DNA of 64,000 nt from an uncultured Aquimarina sp. (lineage in GTDB: Bacteria > Bacteroidota > Bacteroidia > Flavobacteriales > Flavobacteriaceae). This document shows, piece after piece, positions 1 to 9,378 of the stretch. Every line of letters begins with the position of its first letter. The stretch's first letter is position 1. The notes below the pieces were generated by a model. The model was not told the DNA's origin. It searched no databases and saw only the letters and a list, made by a program, of their open reading frames with translations. The translations under genes were made by a program, and so were the position numbers. The stretch spans positions 124,001-188,000 of the forward strand of contig CANMLG010000016.1 in NCBI GenBank assembly GCA_947498765.1, in the 5' to 3' direction.

Positions 1-1094
1 AACTTCACACGAAGAATATTAGCTACCAAAAAATCTAATTGAGCCTCAGTAACTTTTTTTTCTTGTAATAATTCTTTTAGGTGATGCTCATAGGATTTAC
101 TAGTCATTTCCATATCAAGTCCAGCATTAAAAGAAAGTTCAGCAGTATGTTTTTCGTTTTTAGCATAACCATGATCAATCATTCCTGTAGTTGAGTTCCA
201 ATCACTAACTACAAAGCCTTCAAATCCAAGTTTTTCTCTTAAAATATCATTTAACAACCATTTGTTTCCCGAAGCAGGAACTCCATTTACTTCATTAAAA
301 GAGGTCATTACTGTAGGTGCACCAGCAGCTAATGCAGCTTCAAAAGGTTTTAAATAGGTGTTATGTAATAAAGGTTTGTGTATAATAGCTGTATTATAAT
401 CCCTTCCTCCAACAGCGGCACCATAACCAATAAAATGTTTGGCGCAAGCAGCTAAACTTGTGGGGTCACTCAAATCATTATTTTGAAAACCTTCAACATA
501 AGCTTTGGCTAATATGGAAGCTAAATAAGGGTCTTCTCCTGGGGATTCTGCAATTCTACCCCAACGACTATCCTGAGCAATATCTAACATAGGAGCAAAT
601 GTCCAACGAATACCAAATGATGAAGCTTCAATAGCAGAAACTCTTGCTGCGGATTTAGCAGTTTCTGAATCCCATGATGCGGCTAAACCAAGGGGGATTG
701 GAAAAATAGTTTTGAATCCATGAATTACATCACGAGCAAAAATTAAAGGAATTCCTTGAGGGCTTTCTTCAATGGCAATACGTTGTAATTCATCTACGTA
801 GGATTTGTTCATTACATTTAAAAAAGCGCCAATTTTACCATTTTTAACATCTTGTTTTAGTTTTTCAGGTAAATTTTTAGACCTACTCGAAGTGCCCCGG
901 AGTGCCAATTGACCTATTTTTTGATCTAAAGTCATTTTTGAAATAATATTGGCGATTTTTTTCTCAACAGCATCAGACTGTTGAGAAAAAATGGGAGACA
1001 TTCCAAGAATAAAAAGGATGAAGCTGATTCCTAAAGTAGCATTATTTAAAAAAATAAGGGAACGTGTTTTTTTTCTTATGCTTTTTGTTTTCAT
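1..1094 (-). CDS. Glycoside hydrolase family 3 (beta-glucosidase-like), N-terminal part; truncated by window start
   Basis: Minus-strand open frame to the window edge, ATG at 1092-1094 followed by a signal-peptide-like stretch; the translation has GH3-like segments. Not in the ORF track because it is open at the edge. Confidence 0.8.
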   Translation of the reverse strand, partial: MKTKSIRKKTRSLIFLNNATLGISFILFILGMSPIFSQQSDAVEKKIANIISKMTLDQKIGQLALRGTSSRSKNLPEKLKQDVKNGKIGAFLNVMNKSYVDELQRIAIEESPQGIPLIFARDVIHGFKTIFPIPLGLAASWDSETAKSAARVSAIEASSFGIRWTFAPMLDIAQDSRWGRIAESPGEDPYLASILAKAYVEGFQNNDLSDPTSLAACAKHFIGYGAAVGGRDYNTAIIHKPLLHNTYLKPFEAALAAGAPTVMTSFNEVNGVPASGNKWLLNDILREKLGFEGFVVSDWNSTTGMIDHGYAKNEKHTAELSFNAGLDMEMTSKSYEHHLKELLQEKKVTEAQLDFLVANILRVK

Positions 1095-1492
1095 AAACAA
1101 TAATGAGTTATATAAATTTAGGTGTTGATTTGTTTTTAACTTTATTAATAAAAAGGTGATTAAGAGTAATACTGTTTTTGAGGAAGTGGCCTTATTGGAG
1201 TGTTCCGTTAATCTTTATTACTTAGCAACAATTAACTTGAATAGTCAATTTAAATTTGCTTTATACGCCTTTATTTATAAGTGATTTTGGGGAAGAAACC
1301 ACCTTAAGATTAAACCAGTGAGGTATAAATTTCGAAATGAAAATACTATAAAAAAATGAGATTAATAAAAAAATAGTTAATTTTTTATTGTATTTAATAT
1401 ACGTGGGAATTTAAAACCAAAAAGTAGGCGAACATTTTTGTTAACCTACTTTTTATTCTGTTTAGTATAAATATATTGTATATAAGGATGAT

Positions 1493-3622
1493 TTAAAGTT
1501 TTATAATGCGTTTAGAACTATTTTGTTGATTGTTAATATCAGTAAATAGAAGTATGTGCATACCAGGAGCTAATTGATCTGTGTTTATAGTTGTGATTCC
1601 TGCTGGTATTGTATGAGAACTAATTAATATTCCAGATAGGTCAATTATTTCTAATTCATATGCGGTTGATGTTTCAACAGTAAAAAAAGAAGTAACAAGT
1701 CTAGGTGTAATAATGACAGACGTTTCGGCAAGTATAGTAATATCTGAACAAATACCTATTAATTCCCATGCATCACTATTATCAGGTGTTTCGCCAATTA
1801 CATACCACTTGTTTTTGTAAATACGATGATCAAATGTAATTTGTGTGTTTGGAGTTGAATAGATTATGTTGGCTGACCAATCATTAATATTTGAGCAATC
1901 CATAGTTTCTCCATTACAAATACTAACTAGCCTCCATGGGCCTCCATTTGAAGGTATATCTCCTTTAGTGTACCATTTGTTTTTATAAGCCTTTCCCATA
2001 TAGGTTACGGCTGTACCTGTATTTGTATAAGTTGTAGTTGTGCTATATTCTGGAGCACTACATAACAGATCACATGAATCTTCGGTATTGCCACAACCAC
2101 AGGCACCTGGATTTGTTTTATTTGAATCACTAGGGCATAAATCTCCTTTAAGTGAGACATAACCAATCGGTTGATCGCAAGCGCTTAGGGTTTCATTTTT
2201 ATCACCTAACCCATCGTTATCATTGTCTGCATACCATAGTGTAGGGTAACAAGGTAAAATTTGATAAGCACCTATATCGTATGGGGCTTCTTCTGGCCTG
2301 GGAGTACCAAAAAAATCTGTAGTTACCTCATCAAGGTTTAATCCGACATTTTTGACACTACTTTCAAAATTAGTGACAAAAGGAGTGGTGCTATCTATAT
2401 CGGTAGTTACAAATTCTGGAAGTATAGTTTCAATACAATTTGAACAGTCCTTTAATGTACTTAAAATACCAGGGCCATAATGTAAATTATGTGTGTAGTC
2501 TATGTTAACATTTCCTCCAACATTATGTACACGATTTTGTCCAATGATAATATTATTCTTTACTTCAAAATCATCACAAGCACCTATACGTAAATCTCCA
2601 TTTCCATTTTTACCTTCATTTTGACTAGCATTATTTACAATTGTATTGTTGTAAATATAGCAATTAGAACTTAGGAAAAAGTGAAGTCCACTACCGCCAT
2701 TTTCTACTGAAATATTATTATTAATTAATGTTTTAGCACTATAGGCATTGTATGTAATGGATTTATCTAAATAATTTTTAGTCTGAGTATGTTTAAAGTC
2801 ATCAATGATAAAAGCATTTCCATCAAAAAAAGCACAAAAAGGAACTTGCGGAACTCTCATTTCGTTTCCATACATTAAATTATTACTAATATTATTGTGA
2901 AATCCAGTGGTGTTATCAGTATTAATAAATTGATATAAATTGATTCCACTGGTACCATACAATGAATACCAGCAGTTGTTATATACTTTATTGTTTTTTA
3001 TGGTAATATAATCGGCTTGTTGAAAGGCCATTCCAGAGCTAGTGCAGTCAAAAATTTCGCAATTTTCTATAATAATATGATGCGGAATTTCATTACCACG
3101 TGTAGCAGGATTACTCCATGTTAAATTAGGTCCTACGGCTAAAATTCCTGTTCCATTATAAAAACCATTGGCAGCACCAATAAAATCGTTAGCACAACTA
3201 GCGGGTTGATTAAGTGCATCATTTAAATCGATTCTACTTCTTGCTCCTTTAATTTTTAAGCCCTTTATTTTTAGGTATGAAGCTCCATTTATTATATCAA
3301 TACCGGTCCAGCTATCAAATTCTAACACTACTTCATCATCATTATAGTTTTGAAAAGTAATGTATTCATTTTCAGTTCCTGATTCAGTAATTGTTAATAA
3401 TGTTGAATTTGGTTTAGTATACCTTCCTTCCATAAAAAAAACATTGTCACCAGGTTTAAGGTATAAGGCATCAATTTTATAAAGTGACTTAAAAGCATTT
3501 GTAGTAGTTAGGCCATTATTTTGATCGTTTCCATTTTTTGCATCAATGTAATAATCTGTGGCATACACATTTTTAATAATTCCAAATAAAAGGAGTAATA
3601 AGAGTAGTTTTTTTGTAGTCAT
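1493..3622 (-). CDS. Secreted right-handed beta-helix protein with TSP3-like Ca-binding segment, two CBM5/12-like modules and T9SS type A C-terminal domain
   Basis: N-terminal signal peptide; YYIDAKNGNDQNNG beta-helix opening; DNDNDGLGD segment; two repeated ...YKNKWY.. modules; C-terminal ..LAPGMHILLF.....SKRIIKL. Confidence 0.8.
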   Translation of the reverse strand: MTTKKLLLLLLLFGIIKNVYATDYYIDAKNGNDQNNGLTTTNAFKSLYKIDALYLKPGDNVFFMEGRYTKPNSTLLTITESGTENEYITFQNYNDDEVVLEFDSWTGIDIINGASYLKIKGLKIKGARSRIDLNDALNQPASCANDFIGAANGFYNGTGILAVGPNLTWSNPATRGNEIPHHIIIENCEIFDCTSSGMAFQQADYITIKNNKVYNNCWYSLYGTSGINLYQFINTDNTTGFHNNISNNLMYGNEMRVPQVPFCAFFDGNAFIIDDFKHTQTKNYLDKSITYNAYSAKTLINNNISVENGGSGLHFFLSSNCYIYNNTIVNNASQNEGKNGNGDLRIGACDDFEVKNNIIIGQNRVHNVGGNVNIDYTHNLHYGPGILSTLKDCSNCIETILPEFVTTDIDSTTPFVTNFESSVKNVGLNLDEVTTDFFGTPRPEEAPYDIGAYQILPCYPTLWYADNDNDGLGDKNETLSACDQPIGYVSLKGDLCPSDSNKTNPGACGCGNTEDSCDLLCSAPEYSTTTTYTNTGTAVTYMGKAYKNKWYTKGDIPSNGGPWRLVSICNGETMDCSNINDWSANIIYSTPNTQITFDHRIYKNKWYVIGETPDNSDAWELIGICSDITILAETSVIITPRLVTSFFTVETSTAYELEIIDLSGILISSHTIPAGITTINTDQLAPGMHILLFTDINNQQNSSKRIIKL

Positions 3623-3960
3623 GAGTGCTGTGTTTAAAGTTTATAAGAATAGCTTGGTTCGTATATATTTGATTATTAGGTTGTTGATTAAATTTAAGGA
3701 TAGATTTTTAATAATCAAGTATTTGAATATGAAAGAAAAGCTTATAGTCAGGTTAATCTTACTCAAAAAAGTAAAGGATATACGAAAGTAGCTATGTAAA
3801 GCATTTTTTGTAGTTAATTAATTACCTGTATTTCAGATTTTTGTATCTTTTTTAAGTGAATTTTTAGGTTTTAAATATGTATCGATAATATTTAATAGAG
3901 TAGAAATTAGATATGCATACAATCTAGTAGTATTGTGTGAATACGATCTTTTTTGTTTTT

Positions 3961-4131
3961 AACCCAGATTATGTAATAGAACTTTGTAATGAGACATGCA
4001 ACCACAATAAAAACAAGTGCTTTCTCAATTTCAGCATAGCACCGCTATGGTTAAATTGAAAAGTGCAACGAAGTGTTTGTTTTTGAAGTGGTTTCATGGT
4101 ATAATAAATTTTCAATTGCATAATTTGGGTT
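3961..4131. repeat. 171 bp palindromic MITE-like element, copy 1
   Basis: AACCCAGATTATG....CATAATTTGGGTT ends; internal CATAGC-ACC-GCTATG; near-identical inverted copy at 54028-54198. Confidence 0.8.
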
Positions 4132-4284
4132 TAAGTAAAGGGATTTTTATTTTTTTGAGTTAGGACTAACAAATTTTATTAATTTACAATCGAAATTTAG
4201 TAACTAAAAAGAGTAGCGTTTGATATTTATATTAAAAGAGATAAACTATCAATAAATAGGTGTTACTTATAAGAAGAAAATAAA

Positions 4285-4830
4285 TTGAATACTATTCTTA
4301 AGTACAGGGAAAGCTTAAATTTAACACAGAAACAATTATCTGAAAAAGCTAATATATCAGTTAGAACTATTCAAAGAGTTGAAGCAGGGCAACAATTAAA
4401 AGGGCATACATTAGATGCTTTATCAAAAGCATTGAATGTAGATAAAGAACAACTTCTCAATACAAAAAATGAAACAATATCAAAAGAGATCAATTTAGTT
4501 TTAATAAAATTAATTAACCTTTCATCATTATTACTGTTGGTGGTTCCTTTAGGTACTATTCTGTTACCCCTCATTATTATGTATTGGAAAAAAGAAGTGA
4601 ACCAAATGACAAAGCAGATTGTTTCAATACAAGTTATGTGGACTTTAGCTTTTCCTATAATTGTATTGCTTGTTGCTGTTTTAAAAAACACCTTTAAGCT
4701 AAACAATCAAATAGTTCCGTTAAGTATGTTATTACTTATACTAGTAAATGTGTATATAATTCTTAAAAATACAGCTTCATTAGATAAAAAAAGAGAGCTG
4801 TCTATATTTTTTAAATTCAGTGTTTTATAA
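4285..4830 (+). CDS. XRE-family HTH transcriptional regulator with C-terminal membrane segments
   Basis: YRESLNLTQKQLSEKANISVRTIQRVEAG HTH motif; hydrophobic C-terminus; TTG start. Confidence 0.8.
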   Translation: MNTILKYRESLNLTQKQLSEKANISVRTIQRVEAGQQLKGHTLDALSKALNVDKEQLLNTKNETISKEINLVLIKLINLSSLLLLVVPLGTILLPLIIMYWKKEVNQMTKQIVSIQVMWTLAFPIIVLLVAVLKNTFKLNNQIVPLSMLLLILVNVYIILKNTASLDKKRELSIFFKFSVL

Positions 4831-4925
4831 ATGTGTCACGTAATTGTCAGGTTAATGGCGGGTGTTTTTTTAGTCTTTTTTATTGAGTATAAAGTACTAT
4901 TGTATTCAAATAAATCTATTATACA

Positions 4926-6374
4926 ATGAAATTATATGCACTTAAAATTTTCTTAATTTTTAATACTTTAACAATGATGTCTCAAAGTTTAGAACATCAA
5001 GAAATGACAAAATTGTTAAAAGAAAACAATATACCCATATTAGGGCTAGGTGTTATAGAAAAGGCTGCACTTAAAAAAATAGAAGTGTTTGGGGATTTTC
5101 CTGATGGAAAAAAAGCTTCATATAATACAATTTTTAATGTGGCATCAATAACTAAACCAGTCACTGCTATTGTTGCCTTAAAATTAGTAAGTCAAGGTAA
5201 ATGGGACCTAGATGAGTCTTTGTATCATTATTGGATTGATCCAGATATTAAAAATAACCCCAAAGCAAAATTATTGACTACTCGACATGTGTTAAGTCAT
5301 CAAACAGGTTTTCCAAATTGGAGAAATGGTAAATTGAACTTTAAATTTATACCAGGAACTAAATATGGATATTCTGGAGAAGGTTTTGAATATTTGAGAA
5401 AGGCCTTAGAAAGTAAGTTTAAAATGTCACTAAATGATTTGGCTTCGGAACTTATTTTTAATCCTTTACAAATTCTAGATACACAATATGTGTGGAATGA
5501 AAAAATAGATAGTTCAAGAGTTGCTTTAGGATATGATGCTGATGGGAAAACTTATCCAGTATATAAACGAAAAATACCAAACGGAGCAGATGATTTACTG
5601 ACAACGATAAAAGATTATAGCACTTTTTTAATAAGTGTTATGAAAGGAGAGGGCTTGTCAGAAAAAGTAAGGGAAGAGATGCATTCAAATCAAGTAGCTT
5701 CAGTTAATGGAAAATATTTTGGACTTGGTTTTGAAAAATATACCTTTAAAGATGGTAATTATTGTTTAGCTCATGGAGGATCAGATAATGGTGTAAAATC
5801 ACTAACGTTTATATTCCCAAAAACCAAACAGGGATTAGTATTATTTACCAATGCAGATAATGGGTATAAAGTTTATGAAAAAGTATTAACTGAGTATTTG
5901 GGGACTTATGGTGAAGAAATTGTTGCTTTGGAAATGGGAGAAAAGGCTGAAAATAATACAAATCTTTTAAAAGGAGTAGTTAAACAGGATGCCAAAAACA
6001 AAGAATTGTATAATGAAATACTTAAAATGGATACTGTATTTTTTGATGCTTACAATACTTGTGATTTAGAAAAACAAGCAGAAATATATGCTGATGATAT
6101 TGAGTTTTTCCACGATAAGGGTGGTTTTATGAATTCAAAAAAAGAAATTATTGAATCAACTAAAAAGTATATATGTGGAAAAGTAACTAGAACCCTATTG
6201 AAAGAAGGACTTGAGATACATTCCATTAAAGATTATGGCGCTATTCAAATAGGTTATCATAAGTTTTATAATAATCAAGAAGAAAATGAAAAATCAATTC
6301 CTGTAAAATTTATGATGATATGGAAAAATAATAATGGTAAATGGCAGATAAAAAAAGTAGTTAGTTTACATTAA
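4926..6374 (+). CDS. Serine hydrolase (beta-lactamase/transpeptidase-like) with C-terminal SnoaL/DUF4440-like domain
   Basis: SITK motif, YSGEGF motif, HGG; C-terminal ~110 aa reads as an NTF2-like fold. Confidence 0.85.
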   Translation: MKLYALKIFLIFNTLTMMSQSLEHQEMTKLLKENNIPILGLGVIEKAALKKIEVFGDFPDGKKASYNTIFNVASITKPVTAIVALKLVSQGKWDLDESLYHYWIDPDIKNNPKAKLLTTRHVLSHQTGFPNWRNGKLNFKFIPGTKYGYSGEGFEYLRKALESKFKMSLNDLASELIFNPLQILDTQYVWNEKIDSSRVALGYDADGKTYPVYKRKIPNGADDLLTTIKDYSTFLISVMKGEGLSEKVREEMHSNQVASVNGKYFGLGFEKYTFKDGNYCLAHGGSDNGVKSLTFIFPKTKQGLVLFTNADNGYKVYEKVLTEYLGTYGEEIVALEMGEKAENNTNLLKGVVKQDAKNKELYNEILKMDTVFFDAYNTCDLEKQAEIYADDIEFFHDKGGFMNSKKEIIESTKKYICGKVTRTLLKEGLEIHSIKDYGAIQIGYHKFYNNQEENEKSIPVKFMMIWKNNNGKWQIKKVVSLH

Positions 6375-6505
6375 TAAAATGGATTAAGAATTTTATATAT
6401 TACTTTAGTATTGATTTCCATATTAAGCACTAATAAATAGTATAAAACGAATTTATTAGGGCTTTTTTAGAATTAATAAGCAGTTAAAAGAAAATTATAC
6501 TGAAA

Positions 6506-7063
6506 TTGGAAAAAGAATACATTTTTACATCTGAAAGGTTAGGTTTCCGTAATTGGAAGAAAAATGACTTGACTGAATTTGCAAAAATGAATGCAGACCT
6601 AAGTGTTATGGAACATTTTCCAAAACCATTAACAAAAAGTGAAACAGCTGAACTTATTGATCGATTAAAAAATCATTATAACAAGAATGCCTATACTTAC
6701 TTTGCAACAGAAATTTTAGAAAGCGGAGAGTTTATTGGATTTATTGGTTTGGCTTTTCAGGAATATAAAACAGACTTTACGCCTGCAGTTGATATTGGTT
6801 GGCGTTTAAAAAAAAGTGCTTGGGGAAAAGGTTTTGCCACAGAAGGAGCTAAAAAATGTATTGAGTTTGCTTTTGATGAATTGAATTTAGATAGGGTAAT
6901 TTCTATTTGTACGAAGCGCAATTTTAAATCAGAAAATGTAATGATTAAGATAGGAATGAAAAAAAGGTTAACATTTGATCATCCTGAACTTGAGGCATAC
7001 CCAGAATATCAAAAGTGTACTTGTTACGAGATGCGTAAAATTGACTGGTGTTCTGGTAAATAA
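6506..7063 (+). CDS. GNAT family N-acetyltransferase (RimJ/RimL type)
   Basis: TSERLGFRNWKKND.., GWRLKKSAWGKGFATEGA. Confidence 0.88.
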   Translation: MEKEYIFTSERLGFRNWKKNDLTEFAKMNADLSVMEHFPKPLTKSETAELIDRLKNHYNKNAYTYFATEILESGEFIGFIGLAFQEYKTDFTPAVDIGWRLKKSAWGKGFATEGAKKCIEFAFDELNLDRVISICTKRNFKSENVMIKIGMKKRLTFDHPELEAYPEYQKCTCYEMRKIDWCSGK

Positions 7064-7180
7064 TCGCGATTTGAAAGGTTTTTTTATGCTAATAATAGAA
7101 AGGGTATATAAGAAATGATTTTTAAGAATGGACTGTAAGTTTAAAAAATCAATTAACGCGTTTTTAAGAAAAAATAAACA

Positions 7181-7942
7181 ATGAATATAAATTCAAATAT
7201 TGCAGTTTTAATTGATGGAGATAATATTCCTTCTGCGCATATAAAGGAAATGATGGAAGAGGTGGCTAAATATGGAAATCCTACCATTAAAAGAATTTAC
7301 GGTGATTGGACTCGACCTGGCTTAACAAAATGGAAAAATTTACTATTGGAAAATGCGATTACTCCAATACAACAATACGGTTATACTACTGGTAAAAATG
7401 CAACTGATTCTGCTATGATTATTGACGCTATGGATATTCTTTATAGTGGTAAAGTAGATGGATTTTGTCTGGTTTCAAGCGATAGTGACTTTACACGTTT
7501 GGCAACTAGATTGAGAGAAGCAGGAATGTTGGTTATAGGTATTGGTGAAAAAAAGACTCCAAATCCATTTATAGTCGCTTGCGATAGGTTTATCTATATC
7601 GAAATATTAAAAAAACAGTCAGTTGAAAAGCTAGAAAATAAAGAGCAAAACCAAGAACCAACTGTAGATAAAATAACAAAAAAAGAAATAAATTTAATAG
7701 CAACTACAATTAGAGATTTATCTGATGACGATGGTTGGGCATTTTTGGGCGATGTTGGTAGCTTGTTACAAAAGAAAAGACCAAATTTTGATTCAAGAAA
7801 TTATGGATTCGATAAGCTAACTCCATTAATAAAGTCTATAGATAGATTTGAAATAGATCAAAGAGAAAACCATAAAAGTAAGCATAAATTAATATTCGTA
7901 AAAATTAAGGAAAAGGGAACAATAAAAACAAAAAAGCAGTGA
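7181..7942 (+). CDS. NYN-domain (PIN-like) protein with C-terminal OST-HTH/LOTUS domain
   Basis: VLIDGDNIPS, DSAMIIDAMDILYSGKVDGFCLVSSDSDFTRLATRLREAG; LOTUS-like DDDGWAFLGDVGSLLQKKRPNFDSRNYGFDKLTPLI. Confidence 0.88.
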   Translation: MNINSNIAVLIDGDNIPSAHIKEMMEEVAKYGNPTIKRIYGDWTRPGLTKWKNLLLENAITPIQQYGYTTGKNATDSAMIIDAMDILYSGKVDGFCLVSSDSDFTRLATRLREAGMLVIGIGEKKTPNPFIVACDRFIYIEILKKQSVEKLENKEQNQEPTVDKITKKEINLIATTIRDLSDDDGWAFLGDVGSLLQKKRPNFDSRNYGFDKLTPLIKSIDRFEIDQRENHKSKHKLIFVKIKEKGTIKTKKQ

Positions 7943-8037
7943 AGGAATCACATTCTATTTGCTTTTATAAATTTTAAACTATAATAGTATACAGTATAGT
8001 CGATTTACTTTACAATAACAATAATTAGAATAAAAGT

Positions 8038-8077
8038 TTTTCATGAATAAAAAAAACAGTGTTTTTATTCATGAAAA
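8038..8077. terminator. Long AT-rich perfect inverted repeat (TTTTCATGAATAAAAA/TTTTTATTCATGAAAA)
   Basis: 16 bp perfect arms, 8 nt loop, between the NYN gene and GH16 gene. Confidence 0.6.
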
Positions 8078-8255
8078 CAATCTAATTTTTTGTTAATCAA
8101 TGTAGTTTTTAAAGTTTATTAACGACTAAAGAATAAAGCTACAATTTTTTTTAAAAAAATTAATTGTTTTTTATGAATTGTTTTGTAATAAATAAGTAGT
8201 TTCGAAAACGTTTTAGCCGTAAGTTAGTACAACAACACACTCAAAATTAAACTCT

Positions 8256-9221
8256 ATGAAAAAAATTGCCATTGTATTGATATGTGCAGGAGTATTATCT
8301 TGTTCTAAAGATGAAGATGTTTCAGTTCCGTTGCCTGTAAATAATCAGCCTACTCAAGCTGAGGTTCCAGTTAAAGAAGCTGAGCCAGAGATTATTGATG
8401 TAAATTTTGAAATCCCAGAGGCTCCAGAGGGAATGAAATGGGAAATTGTGCCTAAATTAACAGATGAATTTAATAGTGGGTTTGATACTGATAAATGGTT
8501 TAAACCTTTGTGGAATTATGGAGTACCGGTACAAATGGTGGCTCAAAACTCAGGGGTGTCCGATGGGAATTTGTGGATTAAAGCGACATTAGATAATGCT
8601 AATGCAGAAGGAAGATGGTTTAGAACTTCTAGGGTGCAGTCAAGAACACAAATTAGTTATCCAATGTATACCGAATCAAAAATTAAAACTGCACACATAT
8701 CTGCGTATAATACGTTTTGGTTAAACAATGGAAATAGTGATGATCGAGATGAAATTGATATTATTGAAAATAATTCAAAGCCTTCATGTAATTGTCAGCC
8801 AGATTTTCCTTGGCAAATGAATTCTCAATATTTTCAAGTAAATTCTGCTGCTTCTCCTAAAGTAGTAAGGAATCACGGAAATTTTGATAATAGAAAATTA
8901 TCTGAAGACAATCCACTCAAAGGAGTTCGTTGGAATGAGCAATATCATACATTTGGTGTTTGGTGGAAAGATTCTAGAAATGCACAGTTTTATTTAAATG
9001 GAGAAAAAGCAGGAAGTGTTGTTTTTGGTGAACAACGTTCCGATAATGATCCATTTATAGAGGGTAGAGACTTTACAAGAAATTTAAATATAATTTGGGA
9101 TTTATGGACTTTTGATGCGCCTTGGTTAGGAGGCTTACCTCTAAAAAGTGATCTAGGGAACAATGCTATTAATACCATGAAAGTAGATTGGATACATACC
9201 TATAAATTAATTGAAGAATAA
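8256..9221 (+). CDS. Glycoside hydrolase family 16 lipoprotein (agarase/porphyranase/carrageenase-like)
   Basis: Lipobox ..GVLSCSKD; catalytic DEIDIIE motif; FGVWWKDSRNAQFYLNGE. Confidence 0.9.
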   Translation: MKKIAIVLICAGVLSCSKDEDVSVPLPVNNQPTQAEVPVKEAEPEIIDVNFEIPEAPEGMKWEIVPKLTDEFNSGFDTDKWFKPLWNYGVPVQMVAQNSGVSDGNLWIKATLDNANAEGRWFRTSRVQSRTQISYPMYTESKIKTAHISAYNTFWLNNGNSDDRDEIDIIENNSKPSCNCQPDFPWQMNSQYFQVNSAASPKVVRNHGNFDNRKLSEDNPLKGVRWNEQYHTFGVWWKDSRNAQFYLNGEKAGSVVFGEQRSDNDPFIEGRDFTRNLNIIWDLWTFDAPWLGGLPLKSDLGNNAINTMKVDWIHTYKLIEE

Positions 9222-9248
9222 GAAAATACAAAATATTAAATATTTGAA

Positions 9249-9283
9249 ATGCCTTATGTTTATAACAGATATAAGGCATTTTT
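9249..9283 (+). terminator. Rho-independent terminator after GH16 gene
   Basis: AATGCCTTAT...ATAAGGCATTTTTGTTTTTT. Confidence 0.75.
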
Positions 9284-9378
9284 GTTTTTTATTTAGAGAG
9301 ACTTAAAATATAGATAATACATTCGTCTCTTCAACTTCAAATTCATAAATTTGCTTTTTTAAAATATACCGTAAAAAA

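Noticed and set aside
3558-3791. 77 aa + ORF upstream of the beta-helix gene
   Set aside because: Overlaps the signal-peptide region of a better gene; low-complexity Lys/Ile/Leu-rich composition.
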